64,000 nt of DNA. Origin: Gorsachius magnificus. Its lineage: Eukaryota > Chordata > Aves > Pelecaniformes > Ardeidae. The DNA lies in the NCBI GenBank assembly GCA_034008185.1, contig CM067109.1, positions 30,164,885 to 30,228,884 on the forward strand. The letters run 5' to 3'. Every line of letters begins with the position of its first letter. Position 1 is the first letter of the stretch. Both the position numbers and the translations under genes were made by a program. Positions 48,701 through 60,990 of the stretch are shown one piece after another. The notes beneath the pieces are model-generated. The model saw only the letters and a program-made list of their open reading frames with translations. It had not been told where the DNA came from and did not search any database.

Positions 48701-51700
48701 TCGTAGATTTCCATTAACTGTGCATTAAACTTGCAAGCTATGGAGTTTAAGTGTTCCAGAATAGATCTTTTGTATGGTTTATATTACTTGTATATGTTTT
48801 ATCTAGGATTTTTTTTCATCAGTTTCTTCTCCAGTGTTTTTTCTTTGACAGTTCTTTTCCAGTTCAGCTACTGACTGTTTTAAAATGCCATTGATCAGTC
48901 TCTTCTCATTGCTTGCATTGGATACTAGAGATGACTCTGGCTTTGTGGTGTTAACATTGGGATGCGTTTCCAGGTATTTCTGGTATGACATGGGAAAACA
49001 AAGTATCAGGGAAATCAGGTCAGTGGAGACAGAGTTGCTTGCCCCGGTGGCAAAACCTTCACAATAGCAGGGAGCATGAAATCTCCCTGGAAGAAAAGAG
49101 CTCAGTTGCTTTTGGTTTTCTACACGGTGTTCACAGCGCGTTGCCAGAGTAGGCCAGGTGAGTTTTTGTGCCTCGTTTGTGTGCGGCAGCATGTTCTGAG
49201 TAGGAGTGGGGCCGGACTGGGAAGCTGGTGGGTATGATCTGAATATCCCCAAAGTTCCTGTTAGTATAGTTCAGAAGTGGGTTTGTAGCTGTTGTCTGGA
49301 TTTTAAATAGTTTGGGGGCATGCAGGAAATAGCAGTATTACGGTTCCTGGCTCATGACAGGTTTTGCGGAGCATGGCTGTGGAAGTAATCTGTCTTGACA
49401 CGACTGCAGGGTGCCACCCTTGGCTTGATAAAGTCAGGTATGCTTCTGACGGTGTCACAAATGAACATGGTCTTGGCCAGTTTTACAAGTGAATAAACAA
49501 CAAACCTCAACAGCACATCTGGGTCTGTTTCAGAGGATTTTGTAGGTTACCAACACACTAGTAACTTTCTGGCACAGCAATTAAAATTTTTCCTTTGTCC
49601 TTTCTCGGGCAAACAGGGGCTGCCACAAGTCCTCTGTTTTTAGATCACTTCTCACAAATTACTCCATCCTGTATTCCATTTGTGAAATACTAAACCAGCT
49701 CATCCTTGCAGCCGTGTAATAGCAGCAAGCCATAGAGAAGGCAGGGACTGGAGAAGGCATGGGATTTTTTTCCTTGTAGATGGTGAATAGTGTGATGGGG
49801 ATGTAAAGCCAATCCAGGCAGTGTGCTGTATATTCCACCTGAATGGGAGTGTTCTGTAATTAGACTTACACCCAGTACCCAAGGGGAAGTAAAAATTATG
49901 CTTTTAAAACCAGTATAGGGATAAACTGCACAATAAATGGATGCCTGAGAGGCTCTTTTCTGTGCTTTTCCTTGTGCAGTGTGCTTCGGTTGCTGCTTGG
50001 TTCCTGTTTCATCCTTCTCTTCTTACCTTTTTCCTTTTATTCTGTCTTTATTAGGTGGTGTGAGTGTATGGTTTTTTTTTTCTTCCTGTCTGCTTGGTTG
50101 GTTGCATGTGTTTGCTATGGATGTTCTTTCTCACTGTGTTGCGTGTGATTAGATGATGGTTCTGCAGAGCCAACAGTTTCACAGCTGGAATCTCACAACC
50201 GTGTGAGAGCAGGAGGATGGGGCGCAGGGGACGTGCAGAGCTCATGCGCCGTGTCCCGAAGGCAGAAGACATTTGTGGTGCCCTCTCAGGGAGGAGAAGG
50301 CAGAGCTGAACAAGGTGCTTCTTATTTCACCCACAGCATGGTGTTTGCAGTGGGAAGGAGGAGGGAGCCATGCTCTCTCTCCCTCTGCCTCTTTCTGCTC
50401 TTTTGCTCTGCCTTCATTTAATGCACCTGTGGGCTTTCTCCCTCCTGACTGAAGCTCCAGGGACACCCATCCTTCCAGTTGCTACCTATGTCCTTTCAGG
50501 TTTGTAGCAGGAATAAAAAAGATGTACTTTAAGAAAACAGACTGCAGGGTTGAAATCTTTATTCCGTTGCCCAACTGTGTTGAAAGTAGACCTCAGCTGC
50601 TACGTGTTATGTTGCTTATCAGTACGTGAAACCTGATGCATGACTGCTTTCAGTACAGCTTGAGATCTCTAGGTCTCAGGCACATGGCTTTCAAACAAGG
50701 GGCATATTTTGTAAGGTCATTTTCTCATTCATTCAGCCAGAGAGATCCCATGAAAGGGAACTCTTCGTTTTAGTCTTTTCAAAATGCACCTGTGTCTGTT
50801 ATTAAACTTCACATACCACATTGGTATAGCAGGGTTGGTTAAAAGAACCAATACTGGGCACATTGCTGCTGTTCACAGGGCTTCCCAGCTGAGTGTGGCT
50901 TAACCTGCCAGGCATGTGCACCTAAATTGCGTACCCATGCCTATATCTGCAGGGTGAAATAGGGAGGGTTGGATGTTGCTTAGCAGCAGTCAGAATTGTT
51001 TGGGAGGACCTTAGAGCTGATGGCAAGTTAACAAAGCCACCCCTTTTAATAAATCAAATTTGCATTTGTACAATGAATTTCCACCATTTTTTAAAAACAA
51101 AATCCAGTCTCCTCCTGGTAATTCACTTCTTTTTGAGGAGGGGAATGAAGGGTGGTTTTTAAGTATCTATTACCCATTTTTGGTGTAGATCAAATCAGTC
51201 ATGACAAGTTGAGTTGCATGTGTCTTGTGTACTTAAAGTGTGACGCTTTAAAAGCTCAGTGTACTTTATGTCTGACTTGCAAAGATGACTGTGAACATGG
51301 AGTTTGTGGGGTCTGGTATTACATAGATAAATGTGAGTGAAATACAGATACAGATACCTGACAGAGAGGCTGAAGTCTGAAAAGGTCTGCTCAGACATTG
51401 TTTCTATTATTTCATCTAAAGAGTTTAGTAATTCTTTACGTTCTTGGGAAAGCAGCATCCATCAGAAGAAAATACAGTGCTTTTTTTTTTTTTTTTATGG
51501 CAGATTGTGTCACATTGAAATGAAAAGCCCCATCACTGGGAAGGAAAAGGATTTTGCTTCTGCTTTAAGTGCTAATTTCAATGCAGCTGCAAATTCGGAG
51601 CAATCATTATATAAAACTACCCATCCTTTAGCTCATTTTTGCTGGCTTATATAGTTCCATAAACCTGCAGAGCCAGATCTGACAGAACAGCCTGTCTGGT

Positions 51701-54700
51701 AAAAGAACCACAAGAAAGCTAAGTGCTTAAAAATGGGCATTCATCTTCTTTCAGACAAAATGCATTAGAATATTCCTTTATACCTGAAATGAAATTACTG
51801 TTTTCTTGAGCTACTGTCATGTTGCTTCGATTATTTTACCTTTCATATAATGAAACCCAGAGCCTCAGGATATCTACTGACATAGCAATTGCAATGGAAT
51901 ATAGAAGTAATTTTTCCAGCCCTGTCACATTGTTCCTGCTCGTTGGAGAGCATGGTAGACCTTTTATCCGTCAGCATTTGAATGCAATACTGCTTTCTTG
52001 CTATAAACAAAATGCCTTTTCTGTGAATAAATCCTAGAGACTAGTGAAGGGATGTAGCTGTTGGAAATGGGGAATGGTATCTGGTATCGAAGTGGGAGAG
52101 GGGGATTAAGTGACCTAGTGTATTTACACACTATTCACTCTATTCTTTTTATGGTATTATGTAATATAGCTATGACATAAAGCACAACGGGCAGTATATG
52201 TTTCATGTAAAATTTAGCTTAACCTTTCTCAGGAAGAGACCCACAGAAGTTTCTGTAGGTTCTGCTGCTGCCTGATGCAGTGAGAAAATCTGAGCACCAC
52301 CAAAGCCAATGCTTTGATCTAGGGGAAATAGAGTTTTCCCAGTCAGTAGTGCCTTTTCACCCCTTCTGGACAGAAGACAGAAATTAAGTCCTCCATCACA
52401 GAAGTCTTTAGCTTCAGGATTGTACCCCTCTTCCCCTCATGGTACATAACTTGTTCATTCACTTCTAAGGTAATGTGCCTGTGGAACTTTAGGGTTGCTA
52501 TTCAGGAGAAGTATGGAGAGTGTAACTGGCAATGAGTCCTTCTGCTCCCCCAGGAAGGGAGCATTAGGAATGAGTAGTGGTGTCAAGATGTCCATGATCA
52601 TGTGAGTGAAATGAGGCTTAATCTAGAAGAAACAAATCTGTTGAGGTCTGCTTTGGCTAATGATGTGTTTGACAGAGCATGTGTAAATCCATTCTTTTTC
52701 CGCTTCCCTTTACCCTTTACCAGTTCTACACCAGTTCTTCAGTGTACCCGCGCCCACATAAACTCATTCGACACCCCTGTCTTCCCCTACCATGAGCACA
52801 TAAGGCTTCGCGTAAGCATTTATAAGCTGAGTGTAGTGGGGGAGAAGTGGAGATGGGTTTCAGCAGAGTGCTGGGTAGGAGTGGAGGGTTCCAGAGGGTT
52901 TGCTGGGTTCTGCTCTCAGTGGTGAAGAGGTGGGAGAGGATGCAGGGAGATGGGCAAAGGTAAAGGGGGGGAGCCCCTTGTGTGCAAGGGGAGCAGTAAA
53001 AAACAGGGAGGGGAGTAATACCTAGTGCATGGTGAAAGCCATTGATCTTGGCATGTGTGGAGCATGAAACCTGCTGACAGAGAATGTACCCTGGGAAATG
53101 CCCTCAAAGAAAGAATGCTTTGCAGCTCGGTGTAGTTGATACCCATTAGGAGAACAAGAAGTTAAGAGGTTTCGTGTTCCTGGTGCTGGCAACTCAGGCA
53201 GGTGAATGCTCTGAGGAAACTGGGAAGATGAACGCGTGAATCAAGTGCCCAGGCTTTGGAATATACATGCTTCTGATGTACTTGGAGACAGCCACACGTC
53301 CTCCACCTGAGCCGCAATCAGTACATCAAGTACATCCTTCATTTTAGGGTGACATCCTGTTAGTGGTCCCAGAAACCATTCTGTCTTCATTAGCTGGTGA
53401 TAATTTAAATTAATGCAGTACTGCCTCTCCAGTAATTTGTGCTCAATTTTTAAAAACGCAGTGATGAGAATGTAAGGTTTCAAATTAAGAATTACCGTAT
53501 CGCTTGTCAGGTTGTTTGACATGTTTATTATTGTCACTGTTTCTTTTTTTTTTTTTTTTTTTTATGTTTAATGTCAATTTGTGTAGATATCTTTCACCCA
53601 TTTGACCTTGCTCTGTCTTCTGTTGTTAAAAAGCCATCTGTCAGGTGTCTTCCTTGAGTTGATACTGGGAGGCACTGACAAGTCACCCCTTTAATCTCTT
53701 TCTAACAGACTGAATATTTCAAGTTTCTTTCGTCCCTTCCCATATGATGAGCTTTCCAGAGTTCCTCTGTTTTTTTAAAACCCTAGTCTGAACCGTTTTT
53801 AATTTCCTGAAGTATAGATGCAAAGAACTAGCTATGTTTCTTCAATTACATGCAAGTGTTGCCGCTTTCCTACCCGGATACTGTTCTGTTCATAGGACTG
53901 TTATATTCTTCCCCCTGTCTCTGCTTAATAACTGCATCACCGTGACCTCACATTCGCTTCCTTATTCATGCCCAAGTCCCATCCAGAGCTGCAGCTTTTC
54001 AGGGTACAAACCTTACTTCATAAAATTGGCATCATTCTCTCATCATAGATGATCTTGCCCTTTGCAGTTGTTAGAACGCATGCTTGCAGAAGAGCCTATC
54101 TTATCAAGTGACTTGGGTTATTTTCGCAAATAACTGGCTTGCCTCACTATTTGTCACTTCAGTAGTTTTTGGGATGTCTACAATTTTTACTAAGGTGGTT
54201 TATATTATCTTACAGGTATAATTACAAGATAAACTGTTGCAAAACCCTGTCTGAAACTGAAAGACAGTCCTCTACAAAAATTATATTTTGGGATTTATAA
54301 TTTGCCGCATTTTGATCTCATTTAATTACTAGTATTTTTTTATAGTGTTACTATTTAACATTGGTTAGGGTAGATTTGCTTCTTATAACTCCTAGAGCTC
54401 TCCAGTACAGTGTTGCAGTTCTAACAGCCTCCTAATTTTGAGTGCATGTGGGGGAAAAACAGATCCCTGTGATAATGCCCATTCAGTTTATACAAAGGAT
54501 ATTGCTGATTTTTATTTTTTTCCCCTTATTATTTAATTATGTTGGGGAAGGAAATGTTACATACGAAATTTCTGGTGCTAGAGCTGGAATGTTACAAACC
54601 CTCTAAACAAAGCCTTCCCCCCTCCTGTCCTCCAAATCACATCATTATTGAACCTATTGTCAGAATCCCAAAGGCTTATTCTGTTATCTGTTTACACAAT
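33769..54700. other. Intronic stretch, 21 kb, only simple repeats
   Basis: No interspersed repeat or exon is confidently recognised. Homopolymers and simple repeats: T15 at 35797-35811, CT run at 40799-40812, C13 at 45542-45554, a GT-based composite at 47566-47711, C13 at 48070-48082, T16 at 51481-51496, T20 at 53544-53563. The 187-codon frame at 43661-44224 has no domain I recognise. Confidence 0.5.
47566..47711 (+). repeat. Composite GT/TA microsatellite with two higher-order duplications
   Basis: GT runs are mixed with two longer units, each present twice. One contains GTGTGTAGATTATACAT (about 47583-47630). The other contains ATGTGTGTGTGTATAAAAAG (about 47631-47690) and ends in GTGTATTAYACA. 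This indicates stepwise local duplication. Confidence 0.75.
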
Positions 54701-55355
54701 TGTATTAGGTTTACATGGTAAGGTTTTTGTAGCAGGGGTCTGCAGGGGTGGCATCTGTGAGGGGAGGAGGGGAGAAGTGGAAAGGAAGGAGCGGCAGAGA
54801 GGAGCTGCAGTGGACTGATCACAACCCCTCTTCCCCATCTCTCTGCACTGCCTGGAGAGGGGAGGAGGTAGAGGAGTTGGAAATGAAACGAAGTTGAGCC
54901 TGGGAAGAAGAGGGGGAAGGTGCTTTAAGTTTTGTCCTTGTTTCTCACCATCCTACTGAGTATTACTGAGTATTACTACTCAAGCATTGGAACAGTCTGC
55001 CCAGAGAGGTGGTGGAGTCACCATCCCTGGAGGTGTTCAAAAAATGGGTAGATGTGGCACTTTGGGACACGGTTTAGTAGGCATGGTGGTGTTGGGTTAA
55101 CGGTTGGACTTGATGATCTTGGAGGTCTTTTCCAACCTTTATGATTCTATGGTTCTATTTTTAATTGGCAATAAATTAAATCACTTTTCCCCAGGTCGTG
55201 TCTGTTTTGCCCACGGCAGTAACTGATGAGCGATTTCTGTCCTTATCTTGACCCATGAGCTTTTAATCTTATTTTCTGCCTCTGTCCACTTGAGGAGGGG
55301 GAGTGAGAGAGCAGCTGGGGGGGCATCTGGCAGCTAGCCAGGTCAACCCACCATA
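54701..55355 (+). mobile_element. Solo LTR of the 13878 family, plus orientation, interrupted by a CR1
   Basis: Starts TGTATTAGGTTTACATGG and ends GTCAACCCACCATA (terminal CA changed to TA). Flanks ACAAT (54696-54700) and TCAAT (55356-55360) fit a 5-bp duplication with one substitution. GTTGAGCCTGGGAAGAAGAG, TAATTGGCAATAAATTAAAT, CTTATCTTGACCCATGAGC and GGAGGGGGAGTGAGAGAGCAG correspond to the reverse complement of the 13878-14942 copy. AATAAA at 55170-55175 sets the orientation. It is shorter than the other copy even though it holds a CR1 insert, because most of the CCATGGGCTGCAG repeat region is missing. Confidence 0.82.
54982..55156 (+). mobile_element. CR1 3'-terminal fragment nested in the LTR
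   Basis: GGAACAGTCTGCCCAGAGAGG, GTGGTGGAGTCACCATCCCTG, GTTGGACTTGATGATCTTGG and the terminal ATGATTCTATGGTTCTAT repeats are the classic CR1 3' end. The LTR sequence stops at CACCATCCTACT and resumes at TAATTGGCAATAAA. These are adjacent in the 13878 copy, so the insertion happened inside an existing LTR. It is the least decayed 3' end in the window. Confidence 0.93.
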
Positions 55356-58300
55356 TCAATAAAGATTTTTGACAAAAAATGTGAGCAGTCTTGTTTCCTT
55401 GAATTAGAACAATAATAATATGTTAATTGCAAAGGATTATGATAATGCTGCTCATATTAATGAGTAACAGTATTGGATGAATGGAAATATTAAAAAAAAT
55501 TAAGTCATTAGCAATAGTCATTCTGGACGGCTGCTCTCCCTCCCCAGTTGTAGCGTTGAGTTGATGCATTTTGTTTTATTCTACCACTGTAGGTAGTTCA
55601 AAAGTACTTTGTCGTCTTTTAAAAATTACAATTACATAGTAAAATTTTTTTTTTTTTTTAATTTTAAAGGTTTTCTACATCTGATAATTTAATTTTTTAG
55701 GGTTTCATATGGCATTATAGATTTGGTGTAAAATAACTACTCTTTCATATATTTTAGTGTTGGTGCATTATAATGTTCTTCCCTTAAGGAAAATTAAAAA
55801 AAAAAATAAGAAAGGAAGAAAAAATGCCAACATTTATTATTCATGGACGATCTTTGTAATTGTTTCTTGCTGCAAGCTCTAGTCAGTGGATTTTGGACCA
55901 GCATATGAGAAATTGATGCTGATAATGAATGACTGATAGTTTGTTTTGGAATGTGACCAACATAAAAGTTTTAAAACTCTGAAGAACGGAGGGTGTGAAT
56001 TAATGTATGGAGAAAATTCAGTACCTTGTAAGATGTGTTTGTATTTATCTACTAACATCTTGAATGTTGACATATCTGCTTCACTGAGGGGGACTGGCTT
56101 TTTGAGTTTTTGCTTTCTTCTTCTCTAATTCTGTGCCACACACATAGGCTTACTTCTTCACTATAACTTTATTTACTGTATTTGAATTAACAGGCACAGC
56201 TGTATCACGGTGGCCTGTAAAGAGTATGTCTTCTGTCTGCTTCACTAGTCTGTCCGTGGAAGCATGTGGGGTTTTTTCCAGTTACTTAATGTCCTAGAAG
56301 TTGTGGGAACACAGAAGTCACCCATTCAGCTGGGTACCCTTTATTGTCTACTGCTGAAACTTCTTCCTAGTACTATCAATTTTTTCAGTGGCTCAAAAGT
56401 AAAGTGCGTATGTGGAGATCTGTTCTGCTACCCAAGTGTTACTAATAATTTATAGTGAAAAAGACTACTTTTGTTAGTACTGTATGGATAGGGAGTAGCA
56501 GGCATGCTACTACCATCCACGAGGTTTGTGATAGGTGCATTTGTGAAACTCACTTGTTTCACACTCCACAGAGCAATATGTATTCTTTTTGTATCTTCTT
56601 TAACTAATATCATGTATATCATATTTCAGAGTGGAGATTATATTTTCAAATGCGCTCCTAGAGACTGGGTTAGACGAATGACACCTGGTATTCATACACA
56701 GCTTTGTTTTCATACACAGTTAAGGTTTTGTTTCTGTTGAAAGTATTGTTCTGCTGGTTAAAGGCCAGCAGATTAGGAATGAAATTGGATTGGAGTTTAC
56801 GTAATGTTTATATTTTTCTCAAAGAAGGTGGAAGTTTCTAATAGAAATATATATTAACTGGGTCCTGGAACCTCCTGTTGTGTCTTTTTATTTCAAAGAG
56901 AGAAAATGGCCTAGGATTGATTCACCTGTCCTTCTGGATGGATGATGCAAGCCCTGACTGAAGTCAGACTTGCTGGATTTTACATGCTCATCATGAGAAT
57001 TGCTCTTTCCCTGCTTGTAACAAACTCCTCTGCTGGGATGCTGGCATCCCACACGTTAACAGCTTCCCATGCCAGAGGCAACTGGGAGGCGCTGGTGCCC
57101 GGCCACGGCATTCCCAAGCTTGCAACAGGTTTGCTCCATATTCCTCAGCCTCAAGGTAGCTCTGTGGCCTGCCAGTATCGTGGTCTGGATGGAGAACATG
57201 GAGGACTTGTGCATCCTGAGATGCCACTGAGATGTGTCTGTCTCATAGACTTTGTGGGCTGAATTTCAAAGAATTTGGGAGGTCTGAATGAGACAATAGC
57301 GTCTGAATAGTTAGGTGTGTTATCATATGGATGAATGAGCCAACAATTTTAATAGTCCTTGTTAATGCCAGCTTTCTGTGTTCTTAAACTGGGTCATTTG
57401 AAACATTTGAAAATAAGTTCTTGTGTTTAAGATGTGTTCCTTTTGTGAAACCTGCCCATGGAAAATGGTGACTTCAACTAACAGACAACTTTCTCATCTG
57501 CAGTGCAATTTGTGGATTGAGACCTGATTCAGTTCTCCTGTTTTATAGAGGAATTGGACCAATGCCTAATGCAATAGCTTTAAATCAAGATTTGCTGGCA
57601 TATCTGTGTGGGGTCCAATTATCTCAATATTCCTTTCCAAAACAGTGCCTGGGGCTGCAGTACCACAGATTTGGGCTGAAATTTTGGTTGAATTTATTTT
57701 CCTTATAACAGCTTTATAAAGATAAGGAAGTGCAGAACCAGTAAGATAAATATCGTTTCTTGTGCATTATTAACATAAATGTCTTACATGCAAATTGATT
57801 GCACCTACTTATACCAGTGTACAGGTGTAACCTGATGAAGGCATCAGTTAGCTAGCTGCTTATATAGCAGAGGTTATGAAAGAGGTTATGAAATAGTATT
57901 TCACCCTGGGAGATTAGCTTGATGTTTTGGGTCATGAAATTACATAAGACTGGAATGTTTTCTTACATTTCTCTGTATAAAGTAGTAAATGAAGAAGTAT
58001 TAGAAATGTTCCCTGAAAGGAATGCAAGTATAAAGTTTCAAGGAGTACACTGGCTTGAAAGAGACTTTCCTTTTACATGTTAAACTTACACAGTTGTGAT
58101 GGTACCTAGCACATTATTAGCTGAGCCAGCATTTAAAATTATCTTGCTTCTTATAATGAAGAAATATGTCCTGCCTTTAGAACAATCACCTTTTAACAAA
58201 TCTGGTCTTAAAAAATTTAAAAATAATTAAATTACTCACAAGTGTTGTTTTGGAGATTACTTTTGCAATGTGAGGATGCTATATGGTCTGCCTGAGATTT

Positions 58301-59972
58301 GCAGGCAGATAACACTTGTTTCTTACTTAGGAAAAAAAAAGGGGGGGAAAAGAAAAAATTCAGATGAAGATACTTGGAATTTGTTATTCAACTTAGTGTT
58401 TTTCAGATACTATCTTTCTCATTTCCATATGTAAATGGGGGATGAAGAATAATCTTAGCTTTAAGAAGAAAAATGGATGTATCCAGAGATTTGGCTGTGA
58501 AATGCTTGAGTTATAAGGCTATAGTAAGAAAACTGTCTTTTAACAAACTCTGCATGTAAGAGGGATGTTTTTCTTTCTCAACAGAACGTTTCCAAAACAG
58601 CAAATTTGGCTCTGTGACATAGAAGGCAGAAATTACACCATTAACAACTACAGTTCAGTGCTAAGTTCTGACGTATCTGCTGCATATAATGGCCTGACTC
58701 TTTTTTAATTTTTGCCAGTTCATGATTAGTAATTACTGAAGAATGAAAGATTGATTTCCAGTTTCTGTTGGGACTAGTTTGCTTTCCTCATCAAGTTAGT
58801 AAGTGTAAGCAAATTCAGTGTTGCATTGCCTTTCCCAGAGGAAAGTCAAAGCATTGTTCTGTTACAATAGAGGTGATTATAGCTAGCCCTGTTTAAGCTG
58901 TCCAAACAGTTTTCTCTTTTCAACAGTAATAGTTCATAGTAGTATGTACAGCTAAATCGGCTGAATAAAAACATGAAAGACAAAAGTAAATGTAAGAATT
59001 GCAAAGTCAGTCATCTATGTTATAATTAATGCTAAGTTATCAGATCATACTGTGCTTCTATGTGGGTCACTGAGATGCTTGTGCCATTGTTTCAAAGTGG
59101 ACTTGTTAGCTGCATGGTAATTTATTGAAAGTAAGTTGCTTGAACTAAGAGTCTTCTGTTAATAATTATTTAAAGGAACACATGACAAGTATTGTTGGCC
59201 TAGAGTTTTCTAACTTTTCTCTTTAGAAAGTCCTCAGAGGTAACATTTCTGGAAATTGTGCTAAAGGTAAACAGAGATTAGTGGTATGATTGACTTTATG
59301 TATAACCTATCTTTTGGTGTGTTTGCTCTTAAAGTTAAGCAGGCTTGCTGGTTAACACTAGAATATTTCACTGTAGTTAAGAGGTGTAGTTAATATCTAA
59401 GAGCTTTGAATAACTTTGAATTCCTGCTTTGCTTTTATATAAACATAAGCCATATAAAAATGAACATAAAATATTTTTGAGGAGGTAGTCTTCATGAGTG
59501 TGTACACTGTGAATTAATCATATGTTATCACACTGTAATAAAAATATTTTTCAGTTTGTGTATTTATACCTTTAAAATATGTTTTCAAGGTTAAGGTGAA
59601 TAGCATTTGCCTAAACTATATCTTATTGTCTTGGAACAGTAAGTGTACTGTTTTTAAACTTTTCAGTAACAAAGTATGGTATTGCCTGTTGATTACATGT
59701 CTATACAAGCTCTGCTAGGAGTTGAAAGTTTGCAGACCACTTCCGAATGTTTTTTCCCCCCAGTGTTTGTAGTGATATCAGTTATAGAAATTTCTTTTAA
59801 TATTTTCTAGATGAGGTTTCTTATAACATCTCTTAGGGCCAGGATAGGGGTATCCTTATCCCAAACTACTATTTCCATGAATTCATGCTCAAGTCTGATT
59901 TCAGCCAAATGCAAGTAAAATGATGCAGCATTACTCCTTTCTGTAGATTGTGTCATGTATGGCTGTTATGTG
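55356..59972. other. Intronic stretch, 4.6 kb, nothing recognised
   Basis: AT-rich intron with homopolymers (for example 55649-55662 T and 55796-55806 A). The short frames, such as 56942-57262, lack domains. Confidence 0.5.
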
Positions 59973-60061
59973 ATAGGATCATTTAAGTTGGAAGGAACCT
60001 CTGGAGGTCATGCAGTCTAGCTGCCTTCCAAGTTAGAGCAGATTGCTGAGGACCTTTCCCA
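59973..60061 (-). mobile_element. Old CR1, 3'-terminal part, left of a nested CR1
   Basis: AGTTGGAAGGAACCTCTGG, AGGTCATGCAGTCTAG and GCAGATTGCTGAGGACC are the plus-strand image of a minus-strand CR1 3' end. It breaks off near 60061 and continues in the right order at about 60705, beyond a plus-strand CR1. Confidence 0.8.
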
Positions 60062-60704
60062 GATGAGCCAGCAGTGTGCCTAGGTGGCCAAGAAGGCCAA
60101 CAGCATCCAGGCCTGTATCAGATGTAGTGTGGCCAGCAGGAGTAGGGAAGTGATCATGCCCCTGTACTCGGTGCTGGTGAGGCCGCACCTTGAATCCTCG
60201 GTTCAGTTTTGGGCCCCTCACTACAAGAAAGATGTTGCATTGCTGGAACGTGTCCAGAGGAGAGCAACAAAGCTGGTGAGGGGTCTGGAGCACAAGTCTC
60301 ATGAGGAACAGCTGAGGGAAGTAGGGTTGTTTAGCCTGGAGAAGAGGAGGCTGAGGGGAGACCTGATCGCCCTCTACAACTACCTGACAGGAGGCTGTAG
60401 TGAGGTGGGTGTTGGTCTCTTCTCCCAGGTAACGGGTGATAGGACGAGGGGGAATGGCCTCAAATTGTGCCAGGGCAGGTTTAGGTTGGACATTAGGAAA
60501 AATTTCTTCACAGAAAGGGTTGTCAAGCACTGGAATGGGCTGCCCATGGAAGTGGTGGAGTCCCCATCCCTGGAGGTATTTAAAAGCCAGGCGGACGAGG
60601 TGCTTAAGGACATGGTTTAGTGGTGGGATGGCAGGGTTAGGTTAACGGTTGGACTTGATGATCTTAAAGGACTTTTCCACCCTAAACAATTCTATAATTC
60701 TGTG
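60062..60704 (+). mobile_element. CR1 LINE 3' part with intact ORF2 C-terminal frame, inserted in an older CR1
   Basis: A single open frame from 60084 to 60620 encodes the last 178 residues of CR1 ORF2, with [35 protein letters not shown] and the [15 protein letters not shown] block. It runs to a normal stop after [13 protein letters not shown]. The 3' end follows (GTTAACGGTTGGACTTGATG, ending AATTCTATAATTCTGTG). It is 5'-truncated at the ATGAGCCAGCAGTGTGCC segment. The intact frame indicates a relatively late insertion. Confidence 0.95.
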
Positions 60705-60990
60705 AGCTTTGACTATCTGTAATGGCAGAGGCTCCATAATTCACTCTCCAGTAAGGAATTTCCCTTGCTGCATCTTGTGATCATTTCCTCTTCTTACTGT
60801 GCATCTTCGATGAGAGTCTGGCTCTGTCTCTTTCTGCAACTACATGTTCCCTTGACTTCTTTCTTCTCTGCAATGTAGACAAACCAGTTCTCCTAGACAC
60901 TGGTTGTATGTTCACGTGCTGCAGCCCCCTAGCCACCTTTGTGGCCTTCTGCAGAACTTCATCCCAGTTTATCTTTCTACAGGACTTGGG
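60705..60990 (-). mobile_element. Old CR1, 5' part, right of the nested CR1
   Basis: Continues the minus-strand CR1 of 59973-60061: CTTTGACTATCTGTAATGG, GAGGCTCCATAATTCACTC, GAGAGTCTGGCTCTGTCTC, TGTTCCCTTGACTTCTTTC, CACCTTTGTGGCCTTCTGC. It is highly diverged from the other CR1 copies here, in frame as well as sequence, so it is probably an older subfamily. The upstream end near 60990 is approximate. Confidence 0.75.

Noticed and set aside
53544..53563. T20 tract as the tail of a minus-strand retrocopy
   Set aside because: No TTTATT or coding similarity on the right side, where the copy would lie.
60033..60530. 165-codon minus-strand frame
   Set aside because: Antisense shadow of the plus-strand CR1 ORF2 at 60084-60620.
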